Assembly (NCBI RefSeq): GCF_016758255.1
Contig: NZ_QYAD01000001.1
Location: 1 to 64,000, forward strand
DNA length: 64,000 bases
Reading direction: 5' to 3'
Origin: Leucobacter chromiireducens subsp. chromiireducens
GTDB taxonomy: Bacteria; Actinomycetota; Actinomycetes; Actinomycetales; Microbacteriaceae
Shown: positions 25,871-34,101 of the stretch, piece by piece
How the letters are laid out: each line of letters opens with the position of its first letter
How positions within the stretch are numbered: position 1 is the stretch's first letter
Notes under the pieces: model-generated
What the model saw: only the letters and a program-made list of their open reading frames with translations
Told to the model about the DNA's origin: nothing
Databases searched by the model: none
Position numbers and translations under genes: made by a program

Positions 25871-27181
25871 ATGACCTCACCGAACGCCGCGCTTCGCGCC
25901 CGCGCAGCCCACCGCTGGACGGTTGGTGTCCTCGTCGTGTTTGCCCTGCTCGGAATGGGGTTCGGCAGCTGGCTGAGCCGGCTCCCGGCCGTGCGAGACC
26001 ATCTGGGGGCATCCACGCTCGAAATGAGCGTGTTCGGGCTGACGCTCGCACTCGGATCCCTCACCGGGTTGATCTTCTCCGGGCGCACCGTCACCTGGCT
26101 CGGGCCCCAGCGCACACTCGCGGTCGGGATCGTCGGCCAGGCGATCGCCATGCCCGCGGCCGCCGCGCTGTTCTGGGTCGGCGCGCCGGTGCCGGCCGCG
26201 GCCTGCCTCGCGCTCTTCGGCATCATGTTTGCCACCTCCGACGTCGCGATGAACGTGAGTGGCGCCGCGGCCGAACGTGAACTCGGCAAGCCCCGCATGC
26301 CCCTCTTCCACGCCGCGTACAGCCTCGGCAGCGTGAGCTCGATGGGTTTAGGCGCACTCGCGGAGTCGCTGCGAATCCCGGTGCCCGTGCATCTCACGAC
26401 ACTCTTCGCGCTGCTCGTGCTCGGGGTGCTGCTCGCGCTGCGCGTCGTGCCGAACACCGCGCAGGCCTCCGACGTGGAGCCCCACGCGAGCGTGCACACC
26501 GGCCCGATCCCCACGGTCACGGCCGCCGATCAGGCCGCTGCCGCAGCCGCGCAGGCCGCACGCGCCGCACAGAAGCGGCCGTACAGCCCGTGGCGTGACC
26601 CCCGGATCCTGATCATTGGTGGCATTGCAATGAGCATGAGCCTCGCAGAGGGCACCGCGAGCGATTGGTTGCCGCTCGCGCTCACTGACGGACGCGGCTT
26701 CGCGAACGAGACGGCGGCGCTCACGCTCGGCGCGTTCTTCGTGTCGATGACGCTCACGCGCGTTGCCGGTTCCTGGTTGCTCGGCCGATTCGGGCGCGTG
26801 CTGGTGCTGCGCGGCGGCGCGCTCTTCGTGATCGTGGGCGTTATCGTCACGATCCTCGTGCCTGCGAGCTGGGCCAGCGTGGTGGGCGCCGTGCTCTGGG
26901 GCATCGGCTGCGCCTTCGGCTTCCCTGTGGGGATCTCTGCTGCGGCCGACAACCCCCGCACGGCGGTGCGCGACGTGGCCGCGGTCTCGGCGATCGCCTA
27001 CACCGCGTATCTGCTCGGCCCGATGCTGATCGGCTTCCTCGGCGAGCACTTCGGGCTGTTGCAGGCGTTCTGGCCGCTCGTCGCGTTCGCCGTGTTTGCG
27101 CTCGTGTTCGCCGGCACCGCGCGCGAACCGGAGCCCGCCGCGAAGCCTGCGCCTGGCGCAGCCCCCGGCGCCCCCGCGTAG
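25871..27181 (+). CDS. MFS transporter
   Basis: A 436-residue major facilitator with twelve predicted membrane segments and a long polar loop in the middle (about 200-240) rich in Ala and Gln. The first half has the SWLSRLPAVRDHLG and TWLGPQRTLAVG segments typical of the YbjJ/fucose-permease-like branch of the superfamily. No enzyme or regulator is next to it to indicate a substrate. The TAGAAT box just before the ATG suggests it is transcribed separately from the MATE gene. Confidence 0.9.
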   Translation: MTSPNAALRARAAHRWTVGVLVVFALLGMGFGSWLSRLPAVRDHLGASTLEMSVFGLTLALGSLTGLIFSGRTVTWLGPQRTLAVGIVGQAIAMPAAAALFWVGAPVPAAACLALFGIMFATSDVAMNVSGAAAERELGKPRMPLFHAAYSLGSVSSMGLGALAESLRIPVPVHLTTLFALLVLGVLLALRVVPNTAQASDVEPHASVHTGPIPTVTAADQAAAAAAQAARAAQKRPYSPWRDPRILIIGGIAMSMSLAEGTASDWLPLALTDGRGFANETAALTLGAFFVSMTLTRVAGSWLLGRFGRVLVLRGGALFVIVGVIVTILVPASWASVVGAVLWGIGCAFGFPVGISAAADNPRTAVRDVAAVSAIAYTAYLLGPMLIGFLGEHFGLLQAFWPLVAFAVFALVFAGTAREPEPAAKPAPGAAPGAPA

Positions 27182-27243
27182 CGCGTTCCGCGGGCGAAAC
27201 GTCGACGGGATCGGGACGCACGTCAGACAAAGGCCGCACCGGG

Positions 27244-27249
27244 TAAACT
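27244..27249 (+). promoter_or_regulatory. -10 box of a leaderless promoter (nucS)
   Basis: TAAACT ends seven bases before the GTG start of nucS, and the intervening bases contain no ribosome binding site. Confidence 0.6.
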
Positions 27250-27256
27250 ACGGCGG

Positions 27257-27949
27257 GTGCGAATCGTTGTTGCTGACTGCTCTGTCGACTATGCCGGCCG
27301 CCTCTCGGCCCACCTCCCCCGGGCGAAGCGTGTCCTCATGCTGAAAAACGATGGCAGCATCCTCGTTCATTCAGATGGCGGCTCCTACAAGCCCCTGAAC
27401 TGGATGAGCCCGCCGTGCTCGCTCGAAACCCTCGAGCTCGAGGACGACCACCGCGAGACGGGAATCGTCGAGCAGTGGCAGGTCACGCACAAGAAGACCG
27501 CTGACAAGCTCATCGTCTCGCTGTTCGAGATCATTCACGACTCGGCGTACGACCTCGGGGTTGATCCCGGTCTTATCAAGGACGGCGTGGAGGCCCACCT
27601 GCAGGAGCTCTTGGCCGAGCAAATCGAGCTCGCTGGCGAGGGCCACACGCTCGTTCGTCGCGAGTACATGACCGCCATCGGCCCGGTCGACATCCTCGCG
27701 AAGGATGCCGAAGGCGGCTCCGTGGCGATTGAGATCAAGCGCCGTGGTGGCATTGACGGCGTCGAGCAGCTGACCCGCTACCTTGAGCTCATGAACCGCG
27801 ACCCGAAGCTCGCCCCGGTGCAGGGCATCTTCGCCGCGCAGGAGATCAAGCCGCAGGCGCGCACGCTCGCCGAGGACCGCGGCATTCGCTGCCTGCTGCT
27901 CGACTACGACGCGATGCGCGGCATGGAAGACAAGAACACCCTCTTCTAG
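27257..27949 (+). CDS. nucS: Mismatch-specific endonuclease NucS (EndoMS)
   Basis: A 230-residue restriction-fold nuclease that cuts both strands at mismatches and serves as the mutation-avoidance enzyme of Actinobacteria and some Archaea that lack MutS and MutL. The N-terminal dimerisation domain starts [20 protein letters not shown]. The C-terminal nuclease core shows the D-ExK signature (GPVDILAKD, then AIEIKRRGG). The protein ends in NTLF, a short hydrophobic tail matching the beta-clamp-binding C-terminus described for NucS. GTG start. It stands alone downstream of the MFS gene with its own promoter. Confidence 0.96.
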   Translation: MRIVVADCSVDYAGRLSAHLPRAKRVLMLKNDGSILVHSDGGSYKPLNWMSPPCSLETLELEDDHRETGIVEQWQVTHKKTADKLIVSLFEIIHDSAYDLGVDPGLIKDGVEAHLQELLAEQIELAGEGHTLVRREYMTAIGPVDILAKDAEGGSVAIEIKRRGGIDGVEQLTRYLELMNRDPKLAPVQGIFAAQEIKPQARTLAEDRGIRCLLLDYDAMRGMEDKNTLF

Positions 27950-27980
27950 GCGAACCCCCACTTTTCCCCGGGAAACAGGA

Positions 27981-28060
27981 CACTCCCCACGGAGAAGTCA
28001 GCGATCTCGGTGGGGAACCTGACGGTTCCTTCACGAAACGTGATCTCTCCGTGGGGAGTG
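27981..28060. repeat. Long imperfect palindrome downstream of nucS
   Basis: Arms 27981-28000 and 28041-28060 are complementary at 18 of 20 positions, and an inner GGAACC-TGAC-GGTTCC hairpin sits at the centre. It lies between the convergent nucS gene and a small gene. Like 18401-18467 it is long, lacks a T-run and is not a standard terminator. Confidence 0.7.
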
Positions 28061-28100
28061 GTGGGGTGAGGGGTGTGTGCGGCGAGGGCCGCGTGCGGGG

Positions 28101-28298
28101 CTAGTGATCCCGCATCTCGTCCTTCGCCTCGTTGCGCGCCTTCACTGCGTCGCGCTCAGCCTCGGCCTTTTTCACCTCGGCCTCGGCCTGAAACTCGTCG
28201 ATCTTGTCCTTGGCCTTGTCAATGCCGTCTTCGACGACCTTGCCGACCTTCTGGGCCGCCGCCTCAGCGTTGGCCTTTGCGTCATCAAGGAATCCCAT
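28101..28298 (-). CDS. Small Ala/Lys/Glu-rich helical protein (65 aa)
   Basis: A short protein (MGFLDDAKANAEAAAQ...) made almost wholly of Ala, Lys, Glu and Asp, predicted as a long amphipathic helix or coiled coil. The composition and MGFLD start recall small abundant actinobacterial proteins such as the Rv0909 and CsbD-like groups, but I cannot assign it to one. GGGGG lies six bases before the ATG. It is convergent to nucS and divergent from the SDR gene. A stress-related role would be a guess. Confidence 0.7.
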   Translation of the reverse strand: MGFLDDAKANAEAAAQKVGKVVEDGIDKAKDKIDEFQAEAEVKKAEAERDAVKARNEAKDEMRDH

Positions 28299-28456
28299 GG
28301 TGTGCCCCCATTCGTTGCCGGTTGGTGGAGCTCCAGTCTTGCGAGCCGAACTGAAAAAAACTGCAACATCCGCTGAACGCGCGTGGAGGTCGCCCGTGTA
28401 TTTTGACGCGGGGGCCCGCGCGCAGGGGCCGTGCGATCCCGCCCAGATTCGTCGCG

Positions 28457-28462
28457 TAAAAT
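28457..28462 (+). promoter_or_regulatory. -10 box of a leaderless promoter (SDR gene)
   Basis: TAAAAT ends seven bases before the ATG at 28470; no Shine-Dalgarno sequence lies between. Confidence 0.65.
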
Positions 28463-28469
28463 CGACCCA

Positions 28470-29999
28470 ATGACCGATACACCGACTGGCCCGGCGCTGC
28501 CCGGCGGCTCCGTTGATCCGGCCGAACTCGAGATCGCGCTCCGCGTGCTCGCCCAGGCACACACGCTCGACCCGGACCACCCCGACCACGCGGCACTGCG
28601 CCAGGCGACCTCGTCGATGTTCAAGGCGCAGAAGCGCGAGCGCCGCCGCACCAAGCGCGAGACCGTGGCCGCGGCAGATCGCGCCGTAATCGCCGCAACC
28701 GCGACCGGTGCCTCCGACCGCATTGACGACGAGACGCGCGGCCTGCCGCTCTCCTCGAGCACCACCGCGGCCTCGGCAGGCGAGCTCATCAAGCCCCGCA
28801 ACTGCTACATCTGCAAGCAGCCGTACACGCGGGTCGACGCTTTTTACCACCAGCTGTGCCCGGAGTGCGCTTCGTTCAGCCACGGCAAGCGCGATGCCCG
28901 CACCGATCTCACCGGAAAGCGCGCCCTCCTCACGGGCGGCCGCGCAAAGATCGGCATGCACATCGCACTGCGCCTCCTCCGCGACGGCGCGCACACGACG
29001 ATCACCACGCGCTTCCCGAAGGATGCCGCGCGGCGCTTCGCATCCCTGCCCGACTCCGCAGAGTGGATCGACCGACTCCACATCGTGGGAATTGACCTCC
29101 GGGATCCCTCGCAGGTGATCGCGCTCGCCGATTCGGTTGCCGCCCGCGGCCCGCTCGACATCCTCATCAACAACGCCGCGCAGACCGTGCGCCGCTCGCC
29201 GGGATCATACTCGCTGCTCGCCGACGCGGAAGCGCAGCCCCTGCCCGCGGGCGCCCTGCCGGAGATGGAGGTGTTCGGGCACCCGACCGAGCTGCACCCG
29301 AAGGCGATCCAGTCGACCGTAGACGCTGCCGGCGCGCTGTCGATCAACACGGCACTCCCCTCCGCCCTCACAGGCACGATCGCGGCGGGCCTCGCCCAGC
29401 ACCGCTCCGCGAGCGAGCTGACCGAGCTCGCGATGGCCCCGGGGTCGTCGTCGCTCGAGAAGCACGCAGACGGGACCGCGATCGACGCCGGGGGCCTCGT
29501 GCCCGACGTGACGCGCGTGAACAGCTGGGTGCAGAACGTGCAGGACGTCGATCCGCTCGAGATGCTTGAGGTGCAGCTGTGCAACGCAACCGCACCGTTT
29601 ATCCTGATCAGTCGCCTCCGCGCCGCGATGGCGTCGTCGCCCGCGCGCCGCACCTACGTAGTGAATGTGTCGGCGATGGAGGGACAGTTCTCGCGCCGCT
29701 ACAAGGGCCCCGGCCACCCGCACACGAACATGGCGAAGGCCGCGCTCAACATGCTCACGCGCACGAGCGCAGGCGAGATGCTCGAGACCGATGGCATCCT
29801 CATGACCGCGGTCGACACGGGCTGGATCACCGACGAGCGCCCGCACTTCACCAAGGTGCGGCTCGCCGAGGAGGGTTTCCACGCCCCGCTCGATCTCGTG
29901 GATGGGGCGGCGCGTGTGTACGACCCCATCGTGCGCGGCGAGGCAGGCGAGGACCTCTTCGGGTGCTTCTTGAAGGACTACGAGCCAAGCCCCTGGTAA
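28470..29999 (+). CDS. SDR family protein with N-terminal zinc ribbon
   Basis: A 509-residue protein. The first 105 residues are polar and helical; next comes a four-Cys zinc-ribbon-like motif (Cys112, Cys115, Cys130, Cys133), then a Rossmann domain with TGGRAKIG (155-162) for NAD(P) and LDILINNAAQT in place of the usual NNAG segment. About 130 residues are inserted between that and the catalytic region. There the Ser is present (NVSAMEG), but the residue four before Lys423 is Thr419 (TNMAK), not Tyr. Much longer than ordinary SDRs (about 250). Its chemistry is unclear. TAAAAT just before the ATG indicates a leaderless message. Confidence 0.82.
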   Translation: MTDTPTGPALPGGSVDPAELEIALRVLAQAHTLDPDHPDHAALRQATSSMFKAQKRERRRTKRETVAAADRAVIAATATGASDRIDDETRGLPLSSSTTAASAGELIKPRNCYICKQPYTRVDAFYHQLCPECASFSHGKRDARTDLTGKRALLTGGRAKIGMHIALRLLRDGAHTTITTRFPKDAARRFASLPDSAEWIDRLHIVGIDLRDPSQVIALADSVAARGPLDILINNAAQTVRRSPGSYSLLADAEAQPLPAGALPEMEVFGHPTELHPKAIQSTVDAAGALSINTALPSALTGTIAAGLAQHRSASELTELAMAPGSSSLEKHADGTAIDAGGLVPDVTRVNSWVQNVQDVDPLEMLEVQLCNATAPFILISRLRAAMASSPARRTYVVNVSAMEGQFSRRYKGPGHPHTNMAKAALNMLTRTSAGEMLETDGILMTAVDTGWITDERPHFTKVRLAEEGFHAPLDLVDGAARVYDPIVRGEAGEDLFGCFLKDYEPSPW

Positions 30000-30031
30000 C
30001 GGGCCAGCTCGCGACTGCGGGAGCTCGTGCG

Positions 30032-30661
30032 CTAGTGCGCGCGCGGATCCGGCAGCTGTGCGAGGCCGGCAAGAATGAGGTCGAGGCCGCGACCGAACGA
30101 CGCGTCGAGATCAAGACCGGCCTCGGTGCCGGGCACTGACCGCTCGGCATCGCTCAGCTCTTCATTCCCCAGCTCGGGATCCGCGAGATCAGGATCCACG
30201 AGCGCGCCGAGCGCGGCCGCCTGGCGGTGTGTCTGCGTGGACTGTGCGTGGCCGAAGGTGAAGAGCAGCAGCGTACGCGCCCCGTCGCCGCCCACGAGAC
30301 CCGCGAGCCGCTCCTCGACGCGCGAGCGGCCGAGTCGAAACGCGGCGGCCGTTGCGACCACGTCGGCGCCGTCGCGGACGGCAAGCATGGCGGCGCGCAG
30401 TTCCACGCAGAGCTGACGCGCGGCCGCGGCTGCGGCTTCGGGCGTCGTGGCTCCGGCGCGCGCCTGTGCGACACCGACCCCACGCACGATCTCGTCGGCC
30501 ATGAGCGCGAGCAGGCTCTGCTTGTTCGGCACGTGGTGGTACAGCGCGCTCGGCTGCACCTCGAGCTCCGCCGCGACCCGACGCATGGAGCAGTTTTCGA
30601 GGCCCTGCGCGTCGAGCACCCGCAGCGCCGCGGCGACGACGTCGGCGAGTGAGTTGCGCAT
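30032..30661 (-). CDS. bioQ: TetR family regulator of biotin genes (BioQ-like)
   Basis: A 209-residue TetR protein with a helix-turn-helix (MRRVAAELEVQPSALYHHVPNKQSLLALM in pieces, about 25-53). It is divergent from bioY with two TGAACA/TGTTCA boxes between, which is the arrangement of BioQ, the repressor of biotin synthesis and uptake in Actinobacteria. The gene name rests on context and operator more than on protein features. The C-terminal ligand domain is unremarkable and ends in an acidic, Asp/Leu-rich tail. Confidence 0.8.
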   Translation of the reverse strand: MRNSLADVVAAALRVLDAQGLENCSMRRVAAELEVQPSALYHHVPNKQSLLALMADEIVRGVGVAQARAGATTPEAAAAAARQLCVELRAAMLAVRDGADVVATAAAFRLGRSRVEERLAGLVGGDGARTLLLFTFGHAQSTQTHRQAAALGALVDPDLADPELGNEELSDAERSVPGTEAGLDLDASFGRGLDLILAGLAQLPDPRAH

Positions 30662-30680
30662 TTGCTCAGCCTAACGCTAA

Positions 30681-30712
30681 CCTGAACACCATTCACCAGA
30701 ACAGTGTTCAGG
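30681..30712. promoter_or_regulatory. Double BioQ-type operator
   Basis: Two 13-base boxes, TGAACACCATTCA (30683-30695) and AGAACAGTGTTCA (30698-30710), lie two bases apart. Together they also form a larger dyad, CCTGAACAC and GTGTTCAGG. The pair sits between the divergent TetR and bioY genes and should control both. Confidence 0.75.
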
Positions 30713-30750
30713 TGGGCCGCACGCGGGCCGCCGGAAGCAGAAGGAAACGC

Positions 30751-31449
30751 ATGACCACCACGCCCCCGGAATCCTCACGCGCAGCCGCAAACGCCGGCGC
30801 GCGACGCCGCAATCCCGCGACCGACCTCGCGCTCATCGCAACGTTCGCCGCGCTCATCGCCGCGTGCGCGCTGCTCCCCGCGATCAACATCGGCGGCGCC
30901 GTGCCGATCACCCTGCAGACCTTCGGTGTGATGCTCTCGGGCGCCGTGCTCGGTGCGCGCCGCGGGTTCCTTGCGACCCTGCTGTACCTCGCGGTCGGCG
31001 CCATCGGCCTGCCGGTATACGCGGGCGGCTCAGCAGGGCTCGCCCCGTTCGCAGGCCCCACGGTGGGCTACCTCGTGGCGTTCCCGTTCGCGGCGTTCGC
31101 CACCGGCTTCTTCGTTGAGCGACTGCCCCGCCGTCGCATCGCCGCGAGCATCCCGCTCATCGTGCTCTCCGGTCTCGCGGCGAGCTTCATCTTCATCCAC
31201 CCGCTCGGCATCCTTGGGATGGCCTGGCGCGCGGATCTTACGCTCGGCCAGGCGTTCCTTGCCGACCTGCCGTTCTGGCCCGGCGACCTCGTGAAGAACA
31301 TCCTCATGGGCATCGTCGCCACCGCCGTGCACCGCGCATTCCCCACGCTGCTTCCCCAGCGCGCGCGGCGCGCACGGTCCACCGCCGTGACCGCGGCCCC
31401 TATTGAGCCCGCGGCGGATCCAGCGACGGCAGCCGAGCGCAGCGCGTAG
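30751..31449 (+). CDS. bioY: Biotin ECF transporter S component BioY
   Basis: A 232-residue membrane protein that binds biotin and docks on the BioMN energising module. Six hydrophobic segments and the family motifs GGAVPITLQTFGVML, LGARRGFLATLLYL and GGSAGLAPFAGPTVGYL are present. The N-terminal 25 residues and the Ala/Pro-rich C-terminal tail after the last helix are extra. I use the ATG after AGAAGGAAACGC; an upstream in-frame ATG would run through the operator. First gene of bioY-bioM-bioN. Confidence 0.95.
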   Translation: MTTTPPESSRAAANAGARRRNPATDLALIATFAALIAACALLPAINIGGAVPITLQTFGVMLSGAVLGARRGFLATLLYLAVGAIGLPVYAGGSAGLAPFAGPTVGYLVAFPFAAFATGFFVERLPRRRIAASIPLIVLSGLAASFIFIHPLGILGMAWRADLTLGQAFLADLPFWPGDLVKNILMGIVATAVHRAFPTLLPQRARRARSTAVTAAPIEPAADPATAAERSA

Positions 31450-31458
31450 GATCGCCGG

Positions 31459-32184
31459 GTGATCGAGTTTCAAGCAGCAGCCGTCGTCGTCCCCACCCCC
31501 GAGGGCGAAACGACGGTGCTGCACCCCACTTCGCTGACGCTCACCGAGCCGCGCGTCTCGATCATCGGCGCGAACGGCTCGGGCAAGTCCACCCTCGCGC
31601 GGCTCATCAACGGCCTCGTGGAGCCGAGCGCGGGCGCGGTGCGCCTCACCGTCGCAGACAGCGAACCACTCGACACCCGCGCGAACGGCGCAGCGGTGCG
31701 CCGCGCCGTCGGCTTCGTCTTCACGGACCCGGCCGCGCAGCTCATCATGCCCACCGTGATTGAAGACGTTGCGCTGTCGCTGCGGCGCAGGATTCGCGCC
31801 AAGGCAGAGCGGCGCGAGGCCGCCCTGGCTGTGCTCGACCGCTTCGGCCTGACCGCCCTCGCCGACCGCAGCGTGCACACGCTTTCGGGCGGGCAGAAGC
31901 AATTGCTCGCCATCGCCGCGGTACTTGCCACCGAGCCCGCAATCGTTGTCGCCGATGAGCCCACCACGCTGCTCGACCTGCGCAACGCGACTCGGATCGG
32001 TGACCTCCTCGTGGGCCTGCCGCAGCAGCTCGTCGTGGTGACCCACGATCTTGAGCTCGCGGCGCGTGCCGATCGCACCCTCGTCGTGGCGGACGGACGT
32101 GTGGTCTTCGACGGCGCCCCCGCGAGCGCCATCGCGCACTACCGCGCGCTGGCGGCAACCTCGCCCGCGGAGCCCACCGCGTGA
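31459..32184 (+). CDS. bioM: Biotin ECF transporter ATPase BioM
   Basis: A 241-residue ABC ATPase that energises biotin uptake with BioN and BioY. Walker A is GANGSGKST (about 37-45), signature LSGGQKQ, Walker B IVVADEPTT. GTG start nine bases after bioY; a TAGGAT box six bases before it could give an internal leaderless transcript. The stop overlaps the bioN start by four bases. Only one ATPase gene is present, as in dedicated BioMNY systems rather than shared EcfAA' modules. Confidence 0.94.
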   Translation: MIEFQAAAVVVPTPEGETTVLHPTSLTLTEPRVSIIGANGSGKSTLARLINGLVEPSAGAVRLTVADSEPLDTRANGAAVRRAVGFVFTDPAAQLIMPTVIEDVALSLRRRIRAKAERREAALAVLDRFGLTALADRSVHTLSGGQKQLLAIAAVLATEPAIVVADEPTTLLDLRNATRIGDLLVGLPQQLVVVTHDLELAARADRTLVVADGRVVFDGAPASAIAHYRALAATSPAEPTA

Positions 32185-32816
32185 GCACCGTCAACCCGCT
32201 CGGCGCATACAAGCCCGGCACGGGCCCGCTTCATCGGCTCCGCCCGGGCGCGAAGCTGCTCGGCCTGTTCGTCTTCGCCACGCTCGTCGTCGTGCTTCAG
32301 GGCGCGCCGAGCACCGCGATCCTGCTGGGCGCCGCGGTGCTCCTTGCTGTGCTCGCCGGGCTGCGCGGTCGCGACTTCTGGCGGGTGGCGCGTGGCTTCG
32401 CACTCATCGCGATCCCACTCTTTGCATTCCAGGCCTGGCAGCAGGGTTGGGAGCGCGGCATCGAAGTGGTCGGCGATCTCTTCGCGATGATTCTTGCGGC
32501 GAGCGCGGTGACTGCGAGCACGGCAATCGACGACATGCTCGACACCCTGACCTGGGCGCTGCAGCCCCTGCGCCCCCTCGGCGTGCACCCGGAACGCGTG
32601 GCCTTCGCCTTCTCGCTCGTGATCCGCGCAATTCCGAGCATCATCGAGCTTGCGGGCGAGACCCGGGCCGCCGCCCGCGCGCGCGGCCTCGAGCGGAGCC
32701 CCCGAGCGCGGCTCGTGCCGTTCGTGCTGCGCTCGGTCGCGCACGCGCAGCTCACGGGCGATGCGCTCATCGCGCGTGGGATCGGCGACGACGATTCGGA
32801 CCCCCGCAGCGCGTAG
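32181..32816 (+). CDS. bioN: Biotin ECF transporter transmembrane protein BioN (EcfT)
   Basis: A 211-residue coupling protein with four to five membrane segments. The EcfT signature with its paired short Ala-Arg-Gly motifs is visible as TRAAARARGLERSPRARL and is followed by ALIARGIG near the C-terminus; these helices contact the ATPase. GTG start overlaps the bioM stop (GTGA), so synthesis is coupled. Last gene of the biotin uptake operon; its TAG stop is part of the -10 box used by the next gene. Confidence 0.93.
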   Translation: MSTVNPLGAYKPGTGPLHRLRPGAKLLGLFVFATLVVVLQGAPSTAILLGAAVLLAVLAGLRGRDFWRVARGFALIAIPLFAFQAWQQGWERGIEVVGDLFAMILAASAVTASTAIDDMLDTLTWALQPLRPLGVHPERVAFAFSLVIRAIPSIIELAGETRAAARARGLERSPRARLVPFVLRSVAHAQLTGDALIARGIGDDDSDPRSA

Positions 32817-32826
32817 GCTAGTTCGC

Positions 32827-33285
32827 ATGGCTGAGGCGGAAATCCCTGAGGACGTGCACGCGGACTACGTGAACGAGGAGGCGCGGGCTGCCCTGCAGTC
32901 GCTGCAGGCGACACCCGACTATGTACACCTCGCCGCCTTCTTGAACGCGCTCCGCGAGGGCTACCTCGTGGTGGATGTCTCGGGCACGCAGACGAAGAAG
33001 CGCGGGCCGCGCCTGCGCACCATCCGCTCAACCACGGGCCAGCTCGTGCTGCCGCTCTTCACGTCGATGGAGGAGCTGCGCGCGGTTGTGCCGGCGAGCC
33101 GGCGGGAGGAGCTGCAGGGCGCGGTGATTCCGGCCCGCGAGGCACTCGCCCTGATCTCGTCGGACCGCTTCGCTGCGGCCGAGTTCGATAAGGCTTCGGC
33201 CGCGCTCGTGATGCTGCGCAAGTATGTGTCGCTCGCCGCGGGCGAGGAGCCCATCACCGCGGAGTCGCTGGAGGCGATGCGGTAG
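32827..33285 (+). CDS. SseB family protein
   Basis: A 152-residue soluble protein with the SseB N-terminal domain: hydrophobic strands around LREGYLVVDVSG, GQLVLPLFTSMEELRA and the helix EFDKASAALVML. The family is widespread and functionally undefined in Actinobacteria. It is ten bases beyond bioN, but a TAGGCT box ends seven bases before its ATG, so it may be transcribed independently as a leaderless mRNA. No known link with biotin. Confidence 0.85.
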   Translation: MAEAEIPEDVHADYVNEEARAALQSLQATPDYVHLAAFLNALREGYLVVDVSGTQTKKRGPRLRTIRSTTGQLVLPLFTSMEELRAVVPASRREELQGAVIPAREALALISSDRFAAAEFDKASAALVMLRKYVSLAAGEEPITAESLEAMR

Positions 33286-33316
33286 TCTCCGCGCGGATCC
33301 CGCGCCCCGTACGAAC

Positions 33317-33359
33317 ACACACGGCGGCCCGCTCCGAGAGGGAGCGGGCCGCCGTGTGT
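33317..33359. terminator. Strong bidirectional terminator
   Basis: A perfect 19-bp GC-rich stem (ACACACGGCGGCCCGCTCC and its complement) closes a five-base loop, GAGAG. It separates the convergent SseB and HdeD genes and would end both transcripts. Confidence 0.9.
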
Positions 33360-33372
33360 CGTGCTGCGGAGC

Positions 33373-33954
33373 TTAGACCGACTTGACCGTGAACGCGCGG
33401 ATCACCTGGACGATGCCCATGACGATCATCGAGATGCCGAGCAGCAGCCACAGGGTGACCGCGCCGAGCATGGGCGAGACCATGAGGGTGATGCCGGCGA
33501 TCACGCTGATGACGCCGTAGATGATGGTCCAGATCTTGCTGTCGCTCTTGCTCGCGACGGTGAACGCCATGACGCCTTCAAAGAGCCAGAGAATGCCGAC
33601 CGTGATCGAGAGGAACAGCGCGAGCACCACTGCGGCGCTACCGATGTTCAGCATCATGATGATGCCGCCGGCGATGTACAGCAGGCCGAGCAGGATGTGC
33701 CCCACGCGTGCCCAGCCGCCGAGCGTGCGGCTGAAGATCGACGAGCCGAGGTAGACGACGCCGACCACGAGGGCGTAGGCGGCCATGATGACCGCGAGCA
33801 CCTGCATGGCGACCGCGCCCGACTTCGCCGGGTTGAAGATGATGAGCAGGCCGAGCACCAGTGCGATGAGACCGCCCACACCGAAGGCGGTGCGCACACC
33901 GTCGGTGAAGCGGGCCTCGAGCGTTGGCTCGGTCGGAGTGGTGGTGTCAGTCAT
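33373..33954 (-). CDS. HdeD/DUF308 family membrane protein
   Basis: A 193-residue inner-membrane protein with six hydrophobic segments arranged as three repeated pairs, each helix pair marked by short Gly-rich turns (GLIALVLGLLIIFNP, GLLYIAGGIIMM, GVISVIAGITLM). This is the HdeD architecture, known from acid resistance in Escherichia coli, though the molecular role is not established. AGGAG lies eight bases before the ATG. It is monocistronic between two terminators. Confidence 0.9.
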   Translation of the reverse strand: MTDTTTPTEPTLEARFTDGVRTAFGVGGLIALVLGLLIIFNPAKSGAVAMQVLAVIMAAYALVVGVVYLGSSIFSRTLGGWARVGHILLGLLYIAGGIIMMLNIGSAAVVLALFLSITVGILWLFEGVMAFTVASKSDSKIWTIIYGVISVIAGITLMVSPMLGAVTLWLLLGISMIVMGIVQVIRAFTVKSV

Positions 33955-34034
33955 TGGACGCTCCTCACGCTGGGGCCACCCATTCCAGGAAGTGGCTGTG
34001 ATTCATCTGTACCGCATCTGAGTACCGAGCGCCA

Positions 34035-34079
34035 GGCCCCGCGCCGCGAAAGCCAGAGGCTGTGACACGGTGCGGGGCC
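34035..34079 (-). terminator. Probable terminator of the NCS1 permease gene
   Basis: GGCCCCGCGCCG pairs with CGGTGCGGGGCC (one G-T pair) across a 21-base loop, 22 bases beyond the permease stop on the minus strand. There is no clear T-run. Confidence 0.55.
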
Positions 34080-34101
34080 GGAAACTCTCCGTGCAGCCGG
34101 G

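Noticed and set aside
33317..33359. Terminal inverted repeats of an insertion sequence
   Set aside because: The perfect stems at 33317, 44947, 55121 and 55928 each sit between convergent genes with a short loop, so they are terminators; no transposase is present.
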